A model generated the notes under the pieces. It worked only from the letters and a program-made list of their open reading frames with translations, had not been told where the DNA came from and searched no databases. Of a stretch of DNA of 64,000 bases, positions 53,728 through 63,483 are shown one piece after another; position 1 is the stretch's first letter; the number at the start of each line of letters is the position of its first letter. Source of the stretch: Qipengyuania psychrotolerans (GTDB lineage: Bacteria > Pseudomonadota > Alphaproteobacteria > Sphingomonadales > Sphingomonadaceae); assembly GCF_019711355.1 (NCBI RefSeq), contig NZ_CP081297.1, positions 248,001 to 312,000 of the forward strand. Direction: 5' to 3'. A program made the translations under genes and the position numbers.

Positions 53728-56700
53728 ATGACAAGCAGTTTCCCAATTATCGGCATTGGCGCTTCCGCTGGCGGGCTTGCTGCACTCGAAGCTTTCTTCG
53801 AAACGGCGGTTCCCGATCTGGGTGCGGCATTTGTCGTCATCCAGCATCTCGACCCCAAACATTCCAGCATGATTGCCGAAATCCTGTCACGCCACACCGA
53901 TATGCCAGTGAGGCAGATCGAGCATGGTATGCGGGTGGAGCCTGATCATGTTTATGTGATCCCGCCGAATTACTATGCCGCACTGAACGACCAGTCGTTC
54001 GAGTTGGGCGAGGCAGTGCCTCATCATGGTTTGCGGTTGCCGATCGACCGTTTCTTCTGTTCGCTGGCTGCGCAGCAACATCACCGTGCAGTCGGCATTA
54101 TCCTTTCAGGCACCGGCAGCGACGGAAGCCTAGGATTGCGCGAGCTGAAGGCAGCGGGGGGCATAGTTCTCGCCCAATCTCCGGAAACGGCCCAATTCGA
54201 TGGGATGCCGCGCGCTGCAATCGCAACCGGGCAGGTAGATGTGGTTTGCCCGGTTCCGGACATGCTACCGAAAATCCGCGATTATCTCAGCCATGATTAT
54301 GTTCGGATTTCTGAGGACGCGGAGGACGCAGCAGATCTTATCGGAGATGAGAGCGGGATCAATTCCGTCATTGCGGTCCTGCAGGCACAGCTCGGGAATG
54401 ATTTACGCGGCTACAAGACAGGCACATTGGGACGCCGGATTGCGCGGCGTATGGGCCTGCACAATATCGCCAAGGTTTCCGACTATCTCACCTATCTGCG
54501 CGAGCAGCCGGACGAGGCAAAGAAACTCTATAAAGACCTGCTGATCAGCGTGACCTCTTTCTTTCGCGATCCGGAGGCTTTTGACACGCTGCGCGATAGC
54601 GCGATCGTAAATCTTGTCCGGGACAAGGCATCTGATGAGGAGATCCGGGTCTGGGTCCCCGGCTGCGCAACCGGCGAGGAAGCGTATTCGATCGCAATGT
54701 TGCTGATTGAAGAGCTCGAACGGACCAAGAAAAGCTGTCCAATCCAGATTTTCGCTACTGACCTGGACGAGGCCGCGCTCGCCGCGGGACGGCAGGGTAT
54801 CTATTCAGCCAGCCTGGTCGCCGATATCCCACCGGACAGACTGCAGCGATTTTTCATCCAGCACGGCAAGGATTACCAGATTAGCAAGGAACTGCGCGAA
54901 ACAGTTACCTTCGCAATGCAGAATGTCATTTCCGACCCGCCATTTTCGCGGCTCGACCTGATCAGTTGCCGAAATCTGTTGATCTATCTGACTGCTAAAC
55001 TGCAGGATCGGATACTCGGTTATTTTCACTTCGCATTGCGCAAAGGCGGCTATCTGTTCCTCGGACGATCAGAAAGCATGGGCCAGCTTCACGGCATGTT
55101 CGAAACGATCGACAAGAATTCGCGCCTCTATCGCCGACTTGAGAATACCACGAACCACGTGGCGAGTTTTCCCGTCACCGGCGTACTCGCACGCGCCCCC
55201 GTGACTGGCCCGCTGCCCCCTCATCGGACCAAAGAAACCGTTCGCTTGCGCGAACTGATGCAGCAGCAATTGCTGCGCAGCTACGCTCCTGCGGCAGTCC
55301 TGACCAATGCCAGGCACCAGGTGCTTTATTTCATGGGCCCGACCGCGCGCTATCTCGAGCAGCCATCGGGATTGCCGACGCAGGACTTGCTCACCCTGGC
55401 CCATCCCGAACTTCGCAAAGGCCTGCGCAGCGGCATCAAAAAGGCGGCGGAATCGCACGAAGTGGTGACGATCAATGAAGTTTCCATCAAGCGCGGGCCA
55501 CCGCGCCAGGACACAAAAATATCGATCCGGCCGCTCGCTGCCACTGACCAAACTGAAAAGCTGCTGATCGTAACCTTTGAAGACATAACTCCACCGGACA
55601 CCGCCCAGCTCCCAGAGGCGACCGAACCTGCGAGTGAACAATCGACAATCGGCGAGCTGGAACACAAGCTTCGTGATGCACAGGAAGACCTCCAGATAAA
55701 CCTGGAGGAGCTGGAATCAACGAACGAGGAACTTCAGGCATCCAATGAAGAGATGATGTCCGTCAACGAAGAGCTTCAATCCGCCAATGAGGAGCTGGAA
55801 ACTTCCAAGGAAGAGCTCCAGGCGATGAATGAAGAGCTCTCGACGGTAAACAACCAGCTGAAGGACAAGGTAGAGCAGCTTGCCGAGCTGAGTGACGACC
55901 TGGCCAATTTTGTTTCGAGCACTGGGATTGCGACGCTGCTGCTCAATGCGCATCACACAATTGCCCGCTTTACCCCAGCGGCAAAGCGTCTGTTCAATCT
56001 GATCGATTCTGATCTGGGCCGGCCTATCGGCGATATCAGGCAGAAATTCGATGACGACAAATTTCTGGAGGATGTCGACAAGGTTTTCCAGAGCTTCACG
56101 CCGATTGAACGCGAAGTCCGCGCAGAAGATGGCGCGATCTACCTGATGCGAATAGCCCCCTACAGGGCCGATAAACAACGGTCCGGCGGCGTGGTGGTGA
56201 CGTTTGTCGATATTAGCCAGCGCCTGTTGGGCGAACAGCAACTGCGGGAAAGTGAAACCCGGTTTCGTATGCTGGTCGAGAACGCTCCTGATCCACTGAT
56301 CATGGTGGATGGCGCTGGAGAAATCTTCCTAGCCAATTCAGAGGCGCTTCACTTCTTCGGATATGATCGGGCCGAATTTGTCGGCATGAATGTGGAGCAA
56401 TTGCTGCCTCAATCGCTTCGCAAGCGGCATCAGGCTCATCGCAAGGAATATATGAAAGACGCCAAGGTCCGTCCGATGGGTACGGGCCTGGAACTGCGTG
56501 CATTGCTGAAGAACGGCGAGGAAGTGCCGATCGAAATCAGCCTGAGCCCGGTGTCGCTGGAAAGCGGCGAAATGATTTGCGCCTCGATCCGGGATATTCG
56601 CGACCATCTGCGTGCCATGCATGCTGTTGAGGAAGCGCAGGAGAGGGCCGAATCTGCTCTCGCGGCGAAATCGAGATTTCTCGCCACGGCGAGCCACGAT

Positions 56701-57759
56701 CTGCGCCAGCCGCTGCAATCGCTTGCCATGCTGACCGAAGCACTTGAGCTGAAAGCAGACGATCCCGAGCTTCTCGATCTGATCGGCAAACAAGGTGCCT
56801 CTCTCGAGAATATGCGAAATCTGCTCAATTCCCTGCTTGATATCTCCAAGCTGGATGCTGACGCAGTGAAGCCGAAGATTGGTGATGTCGACCTGCTCAA
56901 AGCAGTCGAAGAAGTGTGTGCGAGCTGCGAGCCGCATGCGAAGACCAAAGGTCTGGAACTGATTGTCGAGGTCCATGACCGAATCGTCCGGTCCGACCCT
57001 GACTTGCTCCGTCAAATCCTGATGAACCTGATCAGCAATGCGATCAATTTCACGAAAGAGGGCAGCGTAACGGTCGCCACTTCGCTGGTCGGTTCTGATC
57101 TCGGCATAGAGGTACGGGATACAGGTGTTGGGATACCGAAGGACCAACTGGGCAAGATATTCGACGAATTTTATCAGATCGGCCGCGATCCGCAGCAGGC
57201 CAATGCCGGGTTGGGCCTTGGCCTTGCGATTTCCCAGCGTATCGCTGCCACGCTGGGCTTCGAGATCGAGGTGAAATCCAAGGTTGGAAAAGGCACTACG
57301 TTCTCCTTCAAACTTCCGCTGAGCGAAGTTTTGCTTGCACCGCCCCGGACGGATAAAGCGGAAGTTCAAAGCAAACCTGACGGGGAAGGCATCATCCTCT
57401 TGGTGGATGATGATCCCGCTGTGCTAAATTCCACGCGCTTCCGGCTGTCCCTGCACAAGGGCCTCGAAATCCACATCGCTTCATCGCCCAAGGACGTAGC
57501 GAACGCTCTTGATTCAATGGCACCGAAGGAACCCGATGTGATCGTTACTGACTATCACCTCGGCGACAAGAAGAACGGCCTGGATATTATCACCGAAACG
57601 CGAAAGCGCCTGGGCAAGGAAATTCCCGCGATCCTGATATCGGGTGACACTGCGCTTGATGCTGCATCGCTGCGCAGCAGGGGCATTTCGCTTGTTTTCA
57701 AGCCGACTGCCGGAAACGAGCTGCGCGACCAGATACTCAGCGTGCTGTCCCCGAAATAG
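53728..57759 (+). CDS. CheB-CheR-PAS hybrid histidine kinase with receiver
   Basis: A 1343-residue fusion. Residues 1-190 are a CheB methylesterase domain with Ser13 (GASAGG), His40 and Asp132 as triad; about 205-470 is a CheR methyltransferase with the SAM loop PGCATGEEAYS near 311. A long coiled coil of NEEL-type heptads (about 650-725) leads to two PAS domains (about 730-960). HisKA has His990 (ASHDLRQPLQS), then an ATPase domain with GLGLGLAIS, and a receiver at the C-terminus with Asp1275. No chemoreceptor is nearby, so it probably works in a stress or general signalling pathway. Confidence 0.92.
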   Translation: MTSSFPIIGIGASAGGLAALEAFFETAVPDLGAAFVVIQHLDPKHSSMIAEILSRHTDMPVRQIEHGMRVEPDHVYVIPPNYYAALNDQSFELGEAVPHHGLRLPIDRFFCSLAAQQHHRAVGIILSGTGSDGSLGLRELKAAGGIVLAQSPETAQFDGMPRAAIATGQVDVVCPVPDMLPKIRDYLSHDYVRISEDAEDAADLIGDESGINSVIAVLQAQLGNDLRGYKTGTLGRRIARRMGLHNIAKVSDYLTYLREQPDEAKKLYKDLLISVTSFFRDPEAFDTLRDSAIVNLVRDKASDEEIRVWVPGCATGEEAYSIAMLLIEELERTKKSCPIQIFATDLDEAALAAGRQGIYSASLVADIPPDRLQRFFIQHGKDYQISKELRETVTFAMQNVISDPPFSRLDLISCRNLLIYLTAKLQDRILGYFHFALRKGGYLFLGRSESMGQLHGMFETIDKNSRLYRRLENTTNHVASFPVTGVLARAPVTGPLPPHRTKETVRLRELMQQQLLRSYAPAAVLTNARHQVLYFMGPTARYLEQPSGLPTQDLLTLAHPELRKGLRSGIKKAAESHEVVTINEVSIKRGPPRQDTKISIRPLAATDQTEKLLIVTFEDITPPDTAQLPEATEPASEQSTIGELEHKLRDAQEDLQINLEELESTNEELQASNEEMMSVNEELQSANEELETSKEELQAMNEELSTVNNQLKDKVEQLAELSDDLANFVSSTGIATLLLNAHHTIARFTPAAKRLFNLIDSDLGRPIGDIRQKFDDDKFLEDVDKVFQSFTPIEREVRAEDGAIYLMRIAPYRADKQRSGGVVVTFVDISQRLLGEQQLRESETRFRMLVENAPDPLIMVDGAGEIFLANSEALHFFGYDRAEFVGMNVEQLLPQSLRKRHQAHRKEYMKDAKVRPMGTGLELRALLKNGEEVPIEISLSPVSLESGEMICASIRDIRDHLRAMHAVEEAQERAESALAAKSRFLATASHDLRQPLQSLAMLTEALELKADDPELLDLIGKQGASLENMRNLLNSLLDISKLDADAVKPKIGDVDLLKAVEEVCASCEPHAKTKGLELIVEVHDRIVRSDPDLLRQILMNLISNAINFTKEGSVTVATSLVGSDLGIEVRDTGVGIPKDQLGKIFDEFYQIGRDPQQANAGLGLGLAISQRIAATLGFEIEVKSKVGKGTTFSFKLPLSEVLLAPPRTDKAEVQSKPDGEGIILLVDDDPAVLNSTRFRLSLHKGLEIHIASSPKDVANALDSMAPKEPDVIVTDYHLGDKKNGLDIITETRKRLGKEIPAILISGDTALDAASLRSRGISLVFKPTAGNELRDQILSVLSPK

Positions 57760-57985
57760 CCCTGTTAGATGGGCTCCGTTTGTGGGGCGCCTCTGGGCGA
57801 ATGCACCTTCTGCTGAGCGTTTATCGGTCGAGGCGGCTGGATGCCACGCAACAAGCATTCGGCAAGCCCATCTCGGTGTTTCAATTCGTCGCTTGAGATC
57901 AGCCGCGGTGCCGGCGGAAACTTACGTATAGCTGGACCGGGACAAGTGCTGAACCATCCGCGGGAAATTGGAGCGGAGATCAGCA

Positions 57986-58405
57986 ATGTTTTCACACATA
58001 TTGGTGCCAGTCGACCTGGATGAGCCCAGCTCATGGGCCAAGGCCGTGCCTGTCGCACAGGCGCTGGCGCAATCATTCGACGCGGGCGTAACGCTTTGCA
58101 CAATCGTGCCGGACAAGCTTGCGGTAGTCGAAGCGCCTTGGACAAGCGTTTCGCTAGGGGCGCTGATGGATAAAACGACGACGAGGCTCCATTCGCTTTC
58201 CCGAGAACTCGGCGTGGAAAGCTTTGGCAGAGAAGTCGGGTGTGGCAATATAGCGGGCGGTATCCTGGCGATCGCAGGTGACGTGGGGGCCGATCTTATC
58301 GCCCTGTCGTCGCATCGGCCCGAAATGAAAGACTGGCTGTTGGGCGCAAATGCAGCCCGGGTCGCGCGTCATGCGAAATGCTCGGTTCTGATCGTGCGCG
58401 AGTAG
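57986..58405 (+). CDS. Universal stress protein (UspA family)
   Basis: A 139-residue UspA-fold protein. The N-terminal HILVPVDL strand and the C-terminal LLGANAARVARHAKCSVLIVRE match the family's ATP-binding type only partly (the G-2X-G-9X-G signature is degenerate). The ATG at 57986 has GGAG upstream. It starts five codons before the VIT1 gene's potential start region and lies with it in a small stress-type cluster. Confidence 0.85.
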   Translation: MFSHILVPVDLDEPSSWAKAVPVAQALAQSFDAGVTLCTIVPDKLAVVEAPWTSVSLGALMDKTTTRLHSLSRELGVESFGREVGCGNIAGGILAIAGDVGADLIALSSHRPEMKDWLLGANAARVARHAKCSVLIVRE

Positions 58406-58410
58406 CTTTC

Positions 58411-59160
58411 ATGTCGCGCGAGCTTGAAGACCATATCAAGGACCATTCCCCCGCTCGAATACGCAGCCGTTTGGCCAATCCACGCGGCCTCAGTCCGCTT
58501 GGCGACTTCATGCTTGGCGGTGTCGATGGCGTGATCACGACTTTTGCCGTTGTCGCAGGGAGTGCAGGGGGGCAATTGCCTTCCTCGACCGTGATCATTC
58601 TCGGTTTAGCCAATCTCATCGCAGACGGCTTCAGTATGTCTGTCAGCAATTACCTCGGCACCCGGGCGCGCCAGGACGAAGTCAGGCAAGGCCGCCGAAA
58701 CGAGGAGAGGCACATAAGCCTCTACCCTGAGGGTGAACGGGGCGAGATAAAGGAAATATTTGCCCGCAAGGGTTTGGCGGGAAGCGATCTGGAGAAGGTT
58801 GTCGAAGTCATCACGGCAGATCGACGGGTATGGGTCGACACGATGATGGCCGAAGAGCTTCGCCTGACGGAAGAGACGGCCCGTCCGATGAAAGCTGCGT
58901 TCACGACCTATGTCGCCTTCTCGATCTGCGGTCTGGTTCCCCTGATCCCATTCCTGCTCGGCGTGGGCGAATTCAAATCGATGTTTCTCGCCAGCTCGCT
59001 GCTCGGAGTTCTCACTTTCTTCCTCTTCGGAATGGGGAAGGGAAGAGTTCTGGGCACCCCCAGCTTTAGTTCCGGGGTGCGAACCCTTGTCATTGGCGGG
59101 GCCGCCGCAGTCCTGGCTTACTTCACCGGATATTTGCTGCGCAGCTTGACCGGGACCTAG
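58411..59160 (+). CDS. VIT1/CCC1 family iron/manganese transporter
   Basis: A 249-residue membrane protein. Conserved segments are GDFMLGGVDGVITTFAVVAG (TM1) and NLIADGFSMSVSNYLGTRA (TM2), followed by a charged cytoplasmic domain (about 85-150) and three further helices (about 165-245). The Glu-rich cytoplasmic part resembles the metal-binding domain of plant VIT1. It probably exports or sequesters divalent iron or manganese. It starts five bases after the universal stress protein stop. Confidence 0.88.
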   Translation: MSRELEDHIKDHSPARIRSRLANPRGLSPLGDFMLGGVDGVITTFAVVAGSAGGQLPSSTVIILGLANLIADGFSMSVSNYLGTRARQDEVRQGRRNEERHISLYPEGERGEIKEIFARKGLAGSDLEKVVEVITADRRVWVDTMMAEELRLTEETARPMKAAFTTYVAFSICGLVPLIPFLLGVGEFKSMFLASSLLGVLTFFLFGMGKGRVLGTPSFSSGVRTLVIGGAAAVLAYFTGYLLRSLTGT

Positions 59161-59298
59161 AACCAATCGGGCTACCGGGGATGAGTACTTGCAGACCGTT
59201 CCATGGGTACGCGGCTCCATAATCCGGAGCTTTACGTATCCTTTCGGCATTCTCCGGGGCGTAGTGAAGTCCAATCCACCGAGCCGGAGAGACTTGCA

Positions 59299-60054
59299 AT
59301 GACTGCCATCCCAAAGAATGAATTGCGCGTAATCATCACCGGCGGCGCGCGGGGTATCGGCGGTTCCACCGCTCGTCTGCTAGCCGCTGCCGGGGCGAGG
59401 GTCATGGTGACCGACGTTCTTGACGAAGAGGGGGCGGCACTCGCGGAGGAACTTGGCCAGCATGTGCAGTACAGACGGCTCGATGTGACCAGTGAACATG
59501 ACTGGGAGGCAGCGGTTGCCGAAGCGCAAGACGCATTTGGCCAGGTCAACGCGCTGTTCAACAACGCGGGCGTTCTTTCACTCGATACGGTGGCGGATTG
59601 CGAACCGGATGAATTCCGCCGCGTAATCGATATCAATCTGACCGGAATATTCCTTGGAATCCGCGCTGTCGCACCGGCTTTGAAGCGCGCCGGAGGCGGT
59701 GTGATAGTCAACACGTCGTCGACTGCGGGAATGCAGGGCTATGGTGGACTGGCCGCCTATGTGGCCAGTAAGTGGGGTATCCGAGGCCTTACGAAAGCCG
59801 CAGCTCTCGATCTTGCTGCAGACAAGATCAGGGTCGTGTCGCTCCACCCGGGGCCAATCCGGACGCCCATGACCGAAGGGATGGGAGACGATGTGGTTGC
59901 CGCTCAGCCCATTTCCCGATTTGGCGAAGCCGACGAAGTCGCTCGCATGGTCGGCTTCCTGTTCAGCGAAGCAAGTTTCTCCACTGGCAGCGAATTCCTG
60001 GTGGATGGAGGTGCAATGGCGGGCCAGGTGCTGCCCTTGCACGAGGAAGCCTGA
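59299..60054 (+). CDS. SDR family oxidoreductase
   Basis: A 251-residue classical SDR. The glycine motif is TGGARGIGG near residue 15, an acidic residue follows beta-2 (TDVLDEE; NAD preference), then NNAGVLS, catalytic Ser in NTSSTAG and Tyr/Lys in YVASK. It resembles 3-alpha(20-beta)-hydroxysteroid dehydrogenase-like enzymes and cyclopentanol dehydrogenases. GGAGAG precedes the ATG at 59299. Its stop is 43 bases from the end of the convergent acyl carrier protein gene. Confidence 0.87.
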   Translation: MTAIPKNELRVIITGGARGIGGSTARLLAAAGARVMVTDVLDEEGAALAEELGQHVQYRRLDVTSEHDWEAAVAEAQDAFGQVNALFNNAGVLSLDTVADCEPDEFRRVIDINLTGIFLGIRAVAPALKRAGGGVIVNTSSTAGMQGYGGLAAYVASKWGIRGLTKAAALDLAADKIRVVSLHPGPIRTPMTEGMGDDVVAAQPISRFGEADEVARMVGFLFSEASFSTGSEFLVDGGAMAGQVLPLHEEA

Positions 60055-60096
60055 GCCCCGAAAGACTGCGTCCTTCCCATCAATACTCCGGAAAAA

Positions 60097-60354
60097 TCAG
60101 CCCGGTTCAGCCGGTAAATTTGCGGCGAGCCATCGCGCCGCACCGCCGATCGTCACGAACCTCGCAGCTTCGGCGTCCGGAATGTCGATCCCGAGCCGCT
60201 GGTGGAGTGCGGCGATCAGATTGAAGATGTCCATTGAATCGAGGTCGAGCGCCTCGCGCATGTCTTCATCATCGCGGATTGAAACCGGCGCGACGTCGGG
60301 GGCAATATTCTCGATTTCCTCGACTACAATTGTGCGGGCATCCGGCTGGTTCAT
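60097..60354 (-). CDS. Acyl carrier protein
   Basis: An 85-residue ACP-like protein. The 4'-phosphopantetheine site is the Ser of LDLDSMD near residue 40, followed by the family's helix 2 (DIFNLIAALHQRLG). It is the last gene of the five-gene operon and overlaps the E2 stop (ATGA). It is separate from the usual fatty-acid synthesis ACP cluster, so a dedicated function with the 2-oxoacid dehydrogenase and acyl-CoA synthetase is likely. Confidence 0.88.
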   Translation of the reverse strand: MNQPDARTIVVEEIENIAPDVAPVSIRDDEDMREALDLDSMDIFNLIAALHQRLGIDIPDAEAARFVTIGGAARWLAANLPAEPG

Positions 60355-61517
60355 AGGTCCTCCGGATGCATCAGCAATTGCTCGATCCGTCTCAAGAGCA
60401 GCGATCCGCGATGCCCGTCGTTCGCGCGGTGATCGCCGGCAAGGGTGACGGTCATCACCGGGCGGACGACCAGCGATTCTTCATCGGCCCATGGACGCCG
60501 CTCGACACTTCCGAAACCGATGATCGCAACCTGCGGAGGGTAAATCACGGGCAAGAGGCCCTCCACTCCGCGATCACCGAGGCTGGAAACGGTCGCCGTG
60601 GCGTCAGCGACCTCGGACGAGCGAAATTGCCCCCGCTTCGTGCGAGCAACAAGGTCGCGAAGCCTTGCCATCAGTTCAGCAAGCGGCAGGTTCGCGGCAT
60701 CCCTGATGCATGGGGCAGCAAGCCCGCCGCCGCGGATTGCGATGGCGTTGCCCAGGTGGACTGGCTTGCTGGGCACGAAATGATCGCTTTCGTAGAACCC
60801 GTTGAATTCGTGAAATTCGCCGAGGGCGAGCGCCGAGGCCTTCAGGATGATGGCTGACAGCAACAGCCTGTCAGGAGGCGGACGGTCTGCATTGTAGCGA
60901 TCGAGCCACTCAAGCGCTCGCGACAGCTCGATGCGATGCATTAGATAGTAGTGCGGAATCTCGCGCTTCGAACGTGCCATCGCAGCAGCAATTGCCCGGC
61001 GCATCGCGGTTAAGTCGAGGCCGGGGCCGGTTTTGGCCGGGCCAATGGAGGCGGTCTCGACATCGGCAAGCTGGATGGCGCCATCCGGACCACTGCCGGC
61101 AATCGAGGCGAGGTCGACACCGCGTTCGGCGGCGAGCCTGCGTGCGGCGGGGGAAGCGCGCAAACTCGACGCCTCGATTGGAGGCGGGGCCACTGTGGCG
61201 AGCGGCTGAGAAAGGGGGGGCTCGGTTGCGGGCTTGAGAGGCGCGGCCTGCGTTTGGGCAGGTGCGGCGGAGGGGATGTTTTCGGTCCCGCCAATCCTTG
61301 CGAGCGCGGTTCCTACGGGCACGCTTTGTCCCTTACTGACCAGAAGCTGTTCAATGATGCCGTCTTCGAAGACTTCGACTTCGATCGCCCCCTTGTCAGT
61401 TTCGACCACCGCAATGATGTCGCCGTGCTCGACGCGGTCACCCGGCGTTTTCAACCATTCGACCAGCGTTCCTGCCGCCATGTCCGCGCCGAGCGATGGC
61501 ATTACAAAGACGCCCAC
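60351..61517 (-). CDS. 2-oxoacid dehydrogenase E2, lipoyl acyltransferase
   Basis: A 388-residue E2. One lipoyl domain covers about 1-80 (VETDKGAIEVEV, lipoyl-lysine in TDKGA), an Ala/Pro linker follows, then a peripheral-subunit-binding domain (SPAARRLAAERGVDLASI, about 140-175), and a catalytic acyltransferase domain with DHRANDG near the C-terminus. The start is a GTG two bases after the E1beta stop. It passes acyl groups from E1 to CoA; the acyl group is not known. Confidence 0.9.
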   Translation of the reverse strand: MGVFVMPSLGADMAAGTLVEWLKTPGDRVEHGDIIAVVETDKGAIEVEVFEDGIIEQLLVSKGQSVPVGTALARIGGTENIPSAAPAQTQAAPLKPATEPPLSQPLATVAPPPIEASSLRASPAARRLAAERGVDLASIAGSGPDGAIQLADVETASIGPAKTGPGLDLTAMRRAIAAAMARSKREIPHYYLMHRIELSRALEWLDRYNADRPPPDRLLLSAIILKASALALGEFHEFNGFYESDHFVPSKPVHLGNAIAIRGGGLAAPCIRDAANLPLAELMARLRDLVARTKRGQFRSSEVADATATVSSLGDRGVEGLLPVIYPPQVAIIGFGSVERRPWADEESLVVRPVMTVTLAGDHRANDGHRGSLLLRRIEQLLMHPEDL

Positions 61518-61519
61518 CG

Positions 61520-62494
61520 TCAGCGGCCAAGTACTGCGCGGGCTGCAGCTACAACCTTGGCGGTGCTTGGCAGGGCAGCTTCTTCCAGGTGTTTGGCATA
61601 GGGTATCGGCACCTCTTCGCTGCATACCCGCGCGGGAGGGGCATCAAGCGTCCAGAATCCCTTTTCGACGATCCGCGCCATGATTTCTGCCGAAATACTG
61701 CCGGAACGCCAGCCCTCGTCGATGATCACGCAGCGCCTGGTCTTGGCCAGCGTGGCAAGGATCGCATCTTCGTCGAGCGGCCGAAGGACTCGCAGATCAA
61801 GGACTTCGGCATCAACTCCTTCGCCGGCCAGTTCCTCTGCTGCCGCGAGGGTCTTGCCCAGCGATCCGCCGTAAGTGATGAGGCTTATGTCGCGGCCCTC
61901 GCGCCGGATCGCAGCATGATCGATGTCGACTGCGATCGGTTGGTGAACTCCGGCAGTGTCGTTGTAGAGCAGCGCGTTTTCGAAGATCAGGACCGGGTCG
62001 GGGTCCTCGAGAGCAGGCCCGAGCATCCCGCCTGCATCCTCGACTGTTGCCGGAGCCAGAACGCGGATTCCGGGGATGTGCGCATACCATCCTTCGAGGC
62101 TGTGCGAATGCTGCGCGGCAAGCTGGCGTCCACCTCCGGTCGCCATGCGGATGACCACCGGCACAGCGATCTGGCCGCCCGACATGTGCCTGACAGTGGC
62201 TGCATTATTCATGATCTGGTCAAGCGAGAGCAGTGAGAAATTGCAGGTCATTACCTCTACGATCGGGCGCATACCGTTCATGGCTGCACCGAACCCGGCT
62301 CCGGTAAAGGCGCTTTCGGAAAGCGGGGTATCGCGGATACGGTCCGGCCCGAACTCTTCAAGCAACCCCTGCGAGACCGCGTAACATCCTCCGTAGCGGC
62401 CGACATCCTCGCCCATCAGGAAAACGCGTTCGTCCTCAAGCATTGCCTTGCGGATCGCCGAGCGCATTGCCTCGCGGTAACTGAGCTGGGTCAT
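61520..62494 (-). CDS. 2-oxoacid dehydrogenase E1 component, beta subunit
   Basis: A 324-residue transketolase-like subunit. [18 protein letters not shown] near residues 27-44, the [18 protein letters not shown] region that contacts TPP, and [15 protein letters not shown] with the conserved active-site His match acetoin/pyruvate dehydrogenase E1beta. Its ATG overlaps the E1alpha stop (ATGA). Confidence 0.92.
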   Translation of the reverse strand: MTQLSYREAMRSAIRKAMLEDERVFLMGEDVGRYGGCYAVSQGLLEEFGPDRIRDTPLSESAFTGAGFGAAMNGMRPIVEVMTCNFSLLSLDQIMNNAATVRHMSGGQIAVPVVIRMATGGGRQLAAQHSHSLEGWYAHIPGIRVLAPATVEDAGGMLGPALEDPDPVLIFENALLYNDTAGVHQPIAVDIDHAAIRREGRDISLITYGGSLGKTLAAAEELAGEGVDAEVLDLRVLRPLDEDAILATLAKTRRCVIIDEGWRSGSISAEIMARIVEKGFWTLDAPPARVCSEEVPIPYAKHLEEAALPSTAKVVAAARAVLGR

Positions 62495-63483
62495 GTGCGG
62501 CGCTCCGCTCCGACGTCGCGCATCAGATCTTCGACCGGTTCCCAGGTTCCCGTTTCGGCAAATGCGACCGCGCCTGACACCTCGCGCGCTACTTCAGCTT
62601 CGATCTCTCTGACGTCGTCTTCGCGAAGTTCTCCAGCCTCAAGCGCCCACTTTTGAAACCGCAAGATCGGTCCGCGTTCTTTCCATTCCTCGACTTCCTC
62701 CTTGGCCCGGTAAAGCTGGGGGTCGTACATCGAATGCGCGCGGAACCTGTATGTGCGGCATTCGAGGAAACGAGGCCCGCCATCTTCCCGGATCGCGGCA
62801 ACGGCGCGCCGAGCCGCGACTTCCACCGCGACCACGTCCATCCCGTCGGCCCACTCTGATGCCAGCTTGTAACAGGAGGCTTTCACGCTGATGTCGGTTT
62901 CCGATTCCGACAGTTCCAGCGCTGTACCCATGGCGTACCGGTTATTCTCGCACACGAAGAGCACAGGCAGTTGCCATAGAGCGGCAAGATTGAGGCTTTC
63001 ATGAAACTCGCCCTCGGCAGCCGCACCCTCTCCAAAGAAACAGACCGTTATGCACTTCCGCCCGGCGAGCTTGTCGGCGAGCGCCAGGCCGACTGCGATT
63101 GGCAGCCCGCCGGCAACGATCGCATTGCCGCCATAGAACCGCGCCTTGGCATCAAACAGATGCATCGAACCGCCGCGGCCGCGACTGCAGCCTTCCTGCT
63201 TGCCGTACATCTCGGCCATTATGCTATTTGCAGAGACACCCTTGAGCAGGGCATGGCCATGTTCGCGGTAGGTCGCCACGACAGCATCGTCAGGGACGAG
63301 CGCTTGCATAACCCCAACCGCCACCGCTTCCTCGCCAATATAGAGATGGAGGAACCCGCGGATTTTCTCTTGCGTGTAAAGCTCGGCGCATTTTTCCTCG
63401 AACCGGCGGATGCGCAACATCTGATGCAGCAATGTACGGCAATGTTCGCGCGTTAGCCGGACCTTGGGCAGTGCGCTTGTCAT
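62491..63483 (-). CDS. 2-oxoacid dehydrogenase E1 component, alpha subunit
   Basis: A 330-residue TPP-binding subunit. The TPP motif starts at [19 protein letters not shown] and ends with CENNRYAMG (GDG-type to NN) near residues 150-180. [12 protein letters not shown] and [10 protein letters not shown] are family landmarks. It resembles pyruvate and acetoin dehydrogenases more than branched-chain types. It overlaps the stop of the acyl-CoA synthetase (ATGA) and the start of E1beta. Confidence 0.92.
   Translation of the reverse strand: MTSALPKVRLTREHCRTLLHQMLRIRRFEEKCAELYTQEKIRGFLHLYIGEEAVAVGVMQALVPDDAVVATYREHGHALLKGVSANSIMAEMYGKQEGCSRGRGGSMHLFDAKARFYGGNAIVAGGLPIAVGLALADKLAGRKCITVCFFGEGAAAEGEFHESLNLAALWQLPVLFVCENNRYAMGTALELSESETDISVKASCYKLASEWADGMDVVAVEVAARRAVAAIREDGGPRFLECRTYRFRAHSMYDPQLYRAKEEVEEWKERGPILRFQKWALEAGELREDDVREIEAEVAREVSGAVAFAETGTWEPVEDLMRDVGAERRT

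Noticed and set aside
57900..57935. GGAAAC and downstream bases before the universal stress protein gene as an EcfG-type general-stress promoter
   Set aside because: The -35-like box has an extra A relative to GGAAC and no CGTT follows at the right distance.
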